Positions 1 to 4,616 of a stretch of 8,551 nucleotides of DNA are shown here, piece after piece. The position numbers and the translations under genes were made by a program. How positions within the stretch are numbered: position 1 is the stretch's first letter; the number at the start of each line of letters is the position of its first letter. Under the pieces are notes generated by a model. That model saw only the letters and a list, made by a program, of their open reading frames with translations, had not been told where the DNA came from and made no database searches. The DNA comes from an uncultured Spartobacteria bacterium (GTDB lineage: Bacteria; Verrucomicrobiota; Verrucomicrobiia; Chthoniobacterales; UBA6821). The stretch lies in assembly GCA_903831635.1 (NCBI GenBank), contig CAIKYN010000366.1:1-8551 (forward strand), in the 5' to 3' direction.

Positions 1-1059
1 CACTCCATACCAGACAGAAAAATACATGTCATTGTGGCCCTCCATGGGGAAGGTGCTGTTCAGTCTCCCCAACACGAGCGACGGATCTCGTGCTTCCTGG
101 CCAGGGAGGGCACCTGATCGCAGGAAATTCAGTACACTTACCGAGAGGAGGGCGGCGCCCACTCCATGACCGCAAACATCGAGCAGATAAAACGCCAGGT
201 GATCGTTGTCGACCCAGTGGTAACCGAAAGAGTCACCCCCGAGTTGTGAGCTCGGAATGTACCTCCAGTCGGTCGCGACAGGACTGGTGAGTTTTTCCGG
301 CAGGAGTGAGGTGACATATTCTGCTGCTTCCGCGAGTTCATCGGCAAGTTGCTTCTGGCTTTTGACAAGAGCCTCGAAGGTCCGTTGCTCAAGTTCCCTG
401 AGTTGTCGGCGCTGGATGGAGGATGCAACCCTGGCGCGGACAATGGTCGGGTTGTACGGTTTTGCTAGGAAATCCTCGGCTCCCTCATGAATGGAGCCGG
501 CAATGTGATCGAGTTCATGACGTTGAGCTGTCATGATGACAGGGGTGTCCCCGTAAGTTTTCGAAGATTTGATCTGCTCAAGCACCTTGCGTCCGCTCAG
601 ACCCGGCATCAGAACATCGAGAAGCACGATCACGCAAGGATGGCTCTCAAGATAAAGGAGGGCCTCCTTACCGTCGCTGAACTGAACGCACTCATAGCCG
701 TCTCTTCTAAGTTGTTGGATGAGGGGATCGCTCAGGGAAGGATCGTCATCCACCACCATAATGGTGCCGGCAAGGGGATCCACTAGGCTGTGAGGAGCTG
801 TCTCTCCCGGTTCCTGATCTTGCCCATTAGGCACCCAGAGAGGTTGAACCACATCGAGGACCTTGATCCGTTCTTCCGTGAGGTGTTCATCCAGCAATTT
901 AATGAGATGTACGGCGTCCTTTTTGATTTTCTCAAAGCGGTCTTTTTCCGGACTCGTGGCATCCGTTTCCTCAACGATTGACCTTGCAACACCAGTGAGT
1001 TCGTCACGGAGAATTGATAGGGCTATCGACTGGTCGTCCTTGGTTTCTTTGGGGGTCAT
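1..1059 (-). CDS. Response regulator with C-terminal PP2C (SpoIIE/RsbU-type) phosphatase, C-terminus cut by window edge
   Basis: Probable cytoplasmic Ser/Thr phosphatase controlled by receiver phosphorylation; by family, its target would be a phosphorylated STAS anti-sigma-factor antagonist. The 353 visible residues read: a helical N-terminal region (about 10-62); a receiver domain (about 99-215) with acidic pocket D104/D105, phosphoacceptor D148 in LLDVLMPG, T177 and K200 (AKPY); a helical linker (about 215-245); then PP2C, with metal-binding D276 (LGGDSFGY) and D294 (LDVCGHG). The rest of PP2C, including the TDG-type and final Asp motifs, lies beyond base 1. The ATG at 1059-1057 overlaps the TGA of the upstream sensor phosphatase (ATGA), and GGAG lies 10 nt upstream, so the two are probably one operon with coupled translation. 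The visible PP2C part is about 68% identical to that of the neighbour. Domain calls are firm; the substrate is inferred from family and context. Confidence 0.93.
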   Translation of the reverse strand, partial: MTPKETKDDQSIALSILRDELTGVARSIVEETDATSPEKDRFEKIKKDAVHLIKLLDEHLTEERIKVLDVVQPLWVPNGQDQEPGETAPHSLVDPLAGTIMVVDDDPSLSDPLIQQLRRDGYECVQFSDGKEALLYLESHPCVIVLLDVLMPGLSGRKVLEQIKSSKTYGDTPVIMTAQRHELDHIAGSIHEGAEDFLAKPYNPTIVRARVASSIQRRQLRELEQRTFEALVKSQKQLADELAEAAEYVTSLLPEKLTSPVATDWRYIPSSQLGGDSFGYHWVDNDHLAFYLLDVCGHGVGAALLSVSVLNFLRSGALPGQEARDPSLVLGRLNSTFPMEGHNDMYFSVWYGV

Positions 1060-3170
1060 GACAGAGAGTCTCCGTTTTTTGGGAAGGTAAACTCGACTAG
1101 TGAGAAATCATCCGCAAAGTCGTCCTTTTCCTGCTGCCGGCGCACCTCGGCAACGATGGATTCCAGTTTCGAGCGTCCTCGGTCTTCTGATTCTCTGAGA
1201 ATCAGCGAGAACTCCTCATGGGTCATCATCGTGGAATCGGGTCGATCGATTTCGTAAGTGCCGTCGCTGAAAAGATAGAGCTTGGAACCAGGCGCAACCG
1301 TGACCGAAGCCGTTTCGTAGGTGGGCTTGGGGAAGGCCCCGACCACAGCACCTTTCGCCGAGAGATTTTGGCAGTTACCATTGGGTTCGACCAGGACGGC
1401 GGGAGGATGCCCTCCGCAGGCAAAGCGCAGAGTGCCGGTGGAGCGGGTGTAGACGCCATACCAAGCGGTGAAGTACATGTCGTTATGGTGCTCCATTGGG
1501 AAAGCCGCATTCAGATTCCCAAGAACATTGGCCGGATCCCGGAAGTCCGTGTCGGATAGGGACGAGATACGGAGGACGTTCACCACGCTGATCGATAGTA
1601 ATGCAGCCCCGACTCCATGCCCGCAAACATCGAGCAGATAGAGTGAGAGGGTGTCGTCGTCGAGCCAATGATAGCCGAAGGAATCTCCTCCAAGTTGAGA
1701 CGAGGAGATGAAGACCCAGTCGGTGGAGATCGGGGACGTGAATTTTTCCGGAAGAACGGCGCGCGAGTAGGTGGCTGCCTCGGCAAGTTCGGCCTGCATG
1801 GCGGCATTGATCTTCTCCACCTTGGTCATGGCGGAAGCGAGATCTGCAGTTCTTTCCTTCACGGTCTGTTCGAGGTTGGCATTCCATTCCGAGAGGCGCT
1901 CTTCCCGCAGGCGGATTTCACTGACCATGGTGGAAAAGCTTTTGGCAAACCGGCCCAGCTCATCGGATCGTTTCCCGATCCGCTCCAAAATTCCTTTTCC
2001 TCCTTCGTAGCTTCCTTTTTCAAATGAGGTTGCCACGGTTTGCAGTTCGGTGATCGGTTGCGAAACCCTGCGGGCCGTAAAAATCACCACACCTATCAGC
2101 AGAACGAGTCCGCACCCTCCGATGATAGCCGATTCCTGGGCCAACTTCGCCGCGGGTGCCACGATGAGCTGGTAGGGAACTTCCAGGACTAGTTTCCATC
2201 CTGTGGTTCGTCCTTTCGCCCAGTAGATCACCTTGTTGCTTCCATCCTTGAGATGTTGCCATCCGCTGTCCGAGGCGAGGATCTTCTGGATGCCGGGAAC
2301 GCTGGTGACGAGTCCGTTGCTAAGTAGGTCTTCGAGTGCTTTGGCCGGATCCTGATCACCCGCTTTGGGAGCTGGTTTGTCCTTTGTTGACTCGGGACTC
2401 ACGATGATGGCTCCGCTTTGGGAGACCAGATACGCCGTTTCACGGAGTTCCTTCGGTCCCAAGGCCGGAGCCTTGGGAGATGATGTGACTTTTCCCTCCT
2501 CCACTCCCAGTGCCATGTCGGATTCATAATTCCTGATGTGGATTTGGCGAACGATCTTTCGCATTTCATCCAGAGCCACATCCACTCCCGCCACCCCCAG
2601 GAAGGTTCCCTTGGATGAATAAACGGGTTTGGTGATGCTGACCATGTCGATATCGGAACCGCCCGCATCAAAATAGGGCTGAGTCACATGGAGGCCTTTT
2701 GATTCCTTGGCCCCCCGGTACCAGTCCTGGCTCTCATCATGGAAGTCGTATTTTAGGTGGGCCGCATTGGGCCAGCTCTTGCGGTCGACCCAGGGATTGG
2801 AATCCGGATCGCGCCAGTCCCGGCGTTCCCTGTCGATATAAAGACCGTAGATGGCAGGCATCGGCGAGTGCTTCAGCAGGGAAGAGAGCCAAGGAACCTT
2901 CACTCCCTCGTTGTTTGTCTCCGCAAGTTCACTGGCCGCAATGACCTCGGGGTACATGGCCATGCGCTCGACGAGATCGTCCATGGTGTTGATCTCATCG
3001 TTCACCGCACGGAGTGCCTCCTGAGAGGTTTGCCTGAGGAGCAGTTCCCTACCGCTGAAGTAGTTGGCCACAGCCAGAACGATCAGGATCACGCCGGCGC
3101 CGGCCCCGATGGTGAGGGCAAACCTTTGCCCGATGGATCGGGGGGTCAGGTAATGTTTCAGAGAGGGCAT
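1056..3170 (-). CDS. Membrane sensor phosphatase: Cache-like sensor, HAMP, coiled coil, PP2C (SpoIIE) domain
   Basis: A 704-residue transmembrane Ser/Thr phosphatase that probably links an extracytoplasmic ligand to dephosphorylation of a STAS antagonist. Order: membrane segment about 17-38; periplasmic region about 39-345 resembling Cache sensors (YGLYID, W-rich stretch about 119-151, KPVYSSKG and GVAGVDVAL about 181-200); second membrane segment about 347-366; HAMP about 367-420; charged coiled coil about 415-465; PP2C about 466-696. Metal-site motifs are intact: D496 (LGGDSFGY), D514 (LDVCGHG), CGGH (585-588), D636 (FSDGTYE) and D687/D688 (FADDFS), so an active enzyme is expected. The start chosen is the ATG at 3170-3168, just before the basic N-terminus and first membrane segment, with AGGA 12 nt upstream. 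The frame stays open upstream to about 4091, but that stretch lies antisense to two real genes and is not coding. It is first in an operon with the response-regulator phosphatase and divergent from the STAS gene. Confidence 0.92.
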   Translation of the reverse strand: MPSLKHYLTPRSIGQRFALTIGAGAGVILIVLAVANYFSGRELLLRQTSQEALRAVNDEINTMDDLVERMAMYPEVIAASELAETNNEGVKVPWLSSLLKHSPMPAIYGLYIDRERRDWRDPDSNPWVDRKSWPNAAHLKYDFHDESQDWYRGAKESKGLHVTQPYFDAGGSDIDMVSITKPVYSSKGTFLGVAGVDVALDEMRKIVRQIHIRNYESDMALGVEEGKVTSSPKAPALGPKELRETAYLVSQSGAIIVSPESTKDKPAPKAGDQDPAKALEDLLSNGLVTSVPGIQKILASDSGWQHLKDGSNKVIYWAKGRTTGWKLVLEVPYQLIVAPAAKLAQESAIIGGCGLVLLIGVVIFTARRVSQPITELQTVATSFEKGSYEGGKGILERIGKRSDELGRFAKSFSTMVSEIRLREERLSEWNANLEQTVKERTADLASAMTKVEKINAAMQAELAEAATYSRAVLPEKFTSPISTDWVFISSSQLGGDSFGYHWLDDDTLSLYLLDVCGHGVGAALLSISVVNVLRISSLSDTDFRDPANVLGNLNAAFPMEHHNDMYFTAWYGVYTRSTGTLRFACGGHPPAVLVEPNGNCQNLSAKGAVVGAFPKPTYETASVTVAPGSKLYLFSDGTYEIDRPDSTMMTHEEFSLILRESEDRGRSKLESIVAEVRRQQEKDDFADDFSLVEFTFPKNGDSLS
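1070..1073 (-). promoter_or_regulatory. Shine-Dalgarno GGAG for the response-regulator phosphatase
   Basis: On the minus strand GGAG stands 10 nt before the ATG at 1059, inside the last codons of the upstream sensor gene. It supports choosing this ATG, which overlaps the preceding stop codon, over the internal Met at residue 101, which would lose the first strand of the receiver domain. Confidence 0.5.
1452..1793 (-). repeat. Copy 2 of a duplicated PP2C-coding segment (other copy at 1-342)
   Basis: The 114 codons here (residues 460-573 of the sensor phosphatase) align without a gap to residues 240-353 of the response-regulator phosphatase encoded at 1-342. By hand count 78 of 114 residues are identical (about 68%), and similarity is visible at DNA level in the same orientation. 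This is divergent tandem paralogy of a domain, not a recent exact duplication. The repeat probably extends past the left edge. Confidence 0.85.
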
Positions 3171-3308
3171 GAATGCAGGGAGTCCTTTGCAAGCGATAGT
3201 ACATACCGGGAGCAATGCCAAGCGGATGAAGCAGTCTCTCCGCAGAGACTTCGTTTCATGGCCCAAGAACGGATCTTGACGGAGATCCCCCGGTGCATTT
3301 TGAGTTAA
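3171..3308. promoter_or_regulatory. Divergent intergenic region between the phosphatase operon and the STAS gene
   Basis: This 138-bp gap must hold the start signals of both transcription units. I could not identify a convincing -35/-10 pair for either direction. It contains one perfect 7-bp hairpin (3233-3250), described separately. The shared region makes joint regulation of the phosphatases and their likely STAS partner plausible, but this is inferred from layout only. Confidence 0.5.
3233..3250. repeat. Perfect hairpin AGTCTCT-CCGC-AGAGACT in the divergent leader
   Basis: The arms at 3233-3239 and 3244-3250 are exact reverse complements around a 4-nt loop. No T-run follows on either strand, so an intrinsic terminator is unlikely. 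It could be an operator for a dimeric regulator or a leader-RNA hairpin. The structure is seen directly; the function is unknown. Confidence 0.35.
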
Positions 3309-3668
3309 ATGAATCGCATGAATATCCAATTTGAAAAAGCCGGTCCGATCCTTGTTGTGACCCTCAAGGGGCGCCTCGACGCAACAGAGCAGAACATGAT
3401 CAAGGACTCTGTTGCCAAGGAGATCGAATCTAGCGGCTCGAAGGGCGTTGTCTTTGATCTTGCCGGATTGGAGTACGTCAGCAGCGCGGGATTCCGTGAG
3501 TTTTTCCTGCTGGGACGACAACTGCAGCGGGTCGGTGGCGGCTTGGCTGTCTGCGCCCTCCAACCTGCCGTTCAAAGGATCTTCGATATCGCCCAGTTCC
3601 AGACGGCCTATCCCGTCTGTGCGACGCGTGACGAGGCCCTGGTGGCGATTGGTTCTTCCGTGGCCTAG
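3309..3668 (+). CDS. STAS-domain protein, anti-sigma-factor antagonist (SpoIIAA/RsbV-like)
   Basis: A single STAS domain of 119 residues, the usual size of SpoIIAA/RsbV-type antagonists. In that family the unphosphorylated form binds a kinase/anti-sigma protein and frees its partner; the kinase phosphorylates a Ser and a PP2C phosphatase reverses this. Visible signs are the strand GPILVVTLKGRLD (12-24), VVFDLAGLEYVSSAGFREF (47-65) and a C-terminal half with VGGGLAVCALQ and a helix ending VAIGSS. S59, in YVSSAG, aligns with the phosphoacceptor Ser of SpoIIAA. The ATG at 3309 is taken, but an in-frame ATG at 3318 gives an equally good product (residue 4); neither has a clear Shine-Dalgarno site. 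It lies divergent from two PP2C phosphatases, which are obvious candidates to dephosphorylate it. The true partner kinase is not in the window. STAS proteins can also act outside sigma control, so the output is uncertain. Confidence 0.92.
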   Translation: MNRMNIQFEKAGPILVVTLKGRLDATEQNMIKDSVAKEIESSGSKGVVFDLAGLEYVSSAGFREFFLLGRQLQRVGGGLAVCALQPAVQRIFDIAQFQTAYPVCATRDEALVAIGSSVA

Positions 3669-3679
3669 GGAAAGATCCA

Positions 3680-3757
3680 GGAGGCTTAGAAGTCCTTCCG
3701 GGTCGGTTCCTCTGATGCGCCCTTTCTTGCAGGGCGTCGATCCAAAGGATAGCCTCC
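3680..3757 (+). repeat. Inverted repeats in the thiG leader (GGAGGCT / AGCCTCC enclosing CGCCCT / AGGGCG)
   Basis: The 93-bp gap between the STAS gene and thiG has a perfect outer pair, GGAGGCT (3680-3686) and AGCCTCC (3751-3757). It encloses an inner hairpin CGCCCT (3718-3723) with AGGGCG (3731-3736) around a 7-nt loop. The outer 3' arm ends 4 nt before the thiG ATG, so folding could cover the ribosome-binding region (AAAGGA at 3744-3749). No T-run follows, so this does not look like a terminator. No TPP-riboswitch motifs are seen. Pairing is seen by eye; folding in RNA is not tested. Confidence 0.3.
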
Positions 3758-3761
3758 GAAG

Positions 3762-4559
3762 ATGTCCGCAGCATCGCCTCTGATCATTGCCGGGCGTGAG
3801 TTTTCCTCGCGCCTTTTTCTTGGAACCGGAAAATTTTCCTCCGGAGCCATCATGAGTGAGGCTTTGGGCGCGAGTGGCACCCAGATCGTCACGGTTGCCC
3901 TGCGCAGAGCTGATCTCTCCGGAAAAGGGGGGAAGGGAGACCCCTTCGCGAACATCCTTGAGTTCATTGACCCGGAGAAATACCTCCTGCTTCCCAACAC
4001 CAGCGGCGCCAATACTGCCGAGGAGGCGGTGCGATTGGCTCGCCTGTCTGCCGCCGCTGGCTTGCCGAAGTGGGTGAAGCTCGAGATCCACCCCGACCCC
4101 CGCTACCTGCTTCCCGATCCCATCGAGACATTAAAAGCGACAGAGGTTTTGGTGGCTGAAGGATTCACCGTGCTTCCCTACATCAATGCCGATCCTGTCC
4201 TGGCCAAGCGACTCCAGGAAGCGGGTGCTTCTACCGTCATGCCGCTCGGTTCTCCGATCGGAAGCAATCGGGGTCTTGAGACCCGGAATCAGATCTCGAT
4301 CATTATCGAGCAGGCTACCGTTCCCGTCGTCGTCGATGCAGGAATCGGTGCGCCGAGCCATGCCGCTGAGGCATTGGAACTCGGGGCCGATGCCGTCCTG
4401 GTGAATACCGCGATCGCCGTCGCCGGTGATCCTGTCCGCATGGCGCGTGCCTTCCGGATGGCTGTCGAGGGAGCTGCGGAGGCGGTGGCAGCTGGCCTCC
4501 CAATGAAAGCTGACCAGGCCATCCCAACAAGCCCCCTCACGGCCTTCCTTAACTCCTAG
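3762..4559 (+). CDS. thiG: Thiazole synthase ThiG
   Basis: A cytoplasmic (beta/alpha)8 enzyme of thiamin biosynthesis. It joins 1-deoxy-D-xylulose 5-phosphate, dehydroglycine and sulfur from the ThiS thiocarboxylate to make the thiazole phosphate carboxylate. The 265 residues match the usual family length. Motifs are an N-terminal LFLGTGKF (18-25); LLPNTSGANTAEEAV (76-90); KLEIHPDP (106-113), where K106 aligns with the Schiff-base lysine; the phosphate loop GSPIGSNRGL (163-172); and VDAGIGAPSHAAEALELG (191-208) followed by NTAIA (215-219). No substitution of a key residue is apparent. The ATG at 3762 gives the standard N-terminus and has AAAGGA 12 nt upstream, a rather long spacing. It follows the STAS gene by 93 bp in the same direction. 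No thiS, thiF, thiO or thiH is adjacent, so its partners must be encoded elsewhere. Confidence 0.97.
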   Translation: MSAASPLIIAGREFSSRLFLGTGKFSSGAIMSEALGASGTQIVTVALRRADLSGKGGKGDPFANILEFIDPEKYLLLPNTSGANTAEEAVRLARLSAAAGLPKWVKLEIHPDPRYLLPDPIETLKATEVLVAEGFTVLPYINADPVLAKRLQEAGASTVMPLGSPIGSNRGLETRNQISIIIEQATVPVVVDAGIGAPSHAAEALELGADAVLVNTAIAVAGDPVRMARAFRMAVEGAAEAVAAGLPMKADQAIPTSPLTAFLNS

Positions 4560-4616
4560 GAAGCGCTTCTGATTTCTGGCTAACAGCCTTCAGTCTTCAG
4601 CCTAAAGTCCTCCCCT
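4560..4616. repeat. thiG-mutS gap with a palindrome and short direct repeats
   Basis: A 57-bp spacer. It starts with the perfect 10-bp palindrome GAAGCGCTTC (4560-4569) next to the thiG stop. It then has CTTCAG twice (4588-4593, 4595-4600) and CAGCCT twice (4584-4589, 4598-4603), which overlap. No Shine-Dalgarno sequence, T-run or clear promoter for mutS is visible. Confidence 0.4.

Noticed and set aside
487..786. Plus-strand open frame of 99 codons
   Set aside because: It is the antisense shadow of the receiver domain encoded on the minus strand; the minus-strand product has all receiver residues.
2757..3308. Plus-strand open frame of 183 codons leading up to the STAS gene
   Set aside because: It is antisense to the Cache region of the sensor gene and has no domain-like sequence.
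3276..3308. Sigma-70-type promoter for the STAS gene using TTGACG at 3276-3281
   Set aside because: No acceptable -10 element is found 16-18 bp downstream before the start codon.
3718..3736. Intrinsic terminator after the STAS gene
   Set aside because: A 6-bp hairpin is present but no T-run follows it.
3669..3761. TPP riboswitch upstream of thiG
   Set aside because: The conserved CTGAGA and related TPP motifs are absent and the leader is short.
3171..4091. Open minus-strand frame extending the sensor phosphatase by about 307 residues upstream
   Set aside because: It runs antisense through the STAS gene and into thiG, both with clear family motifs. The extra sequence has no recognisable domain, and the ATG at 3170 sits directly before the first membrane segment.
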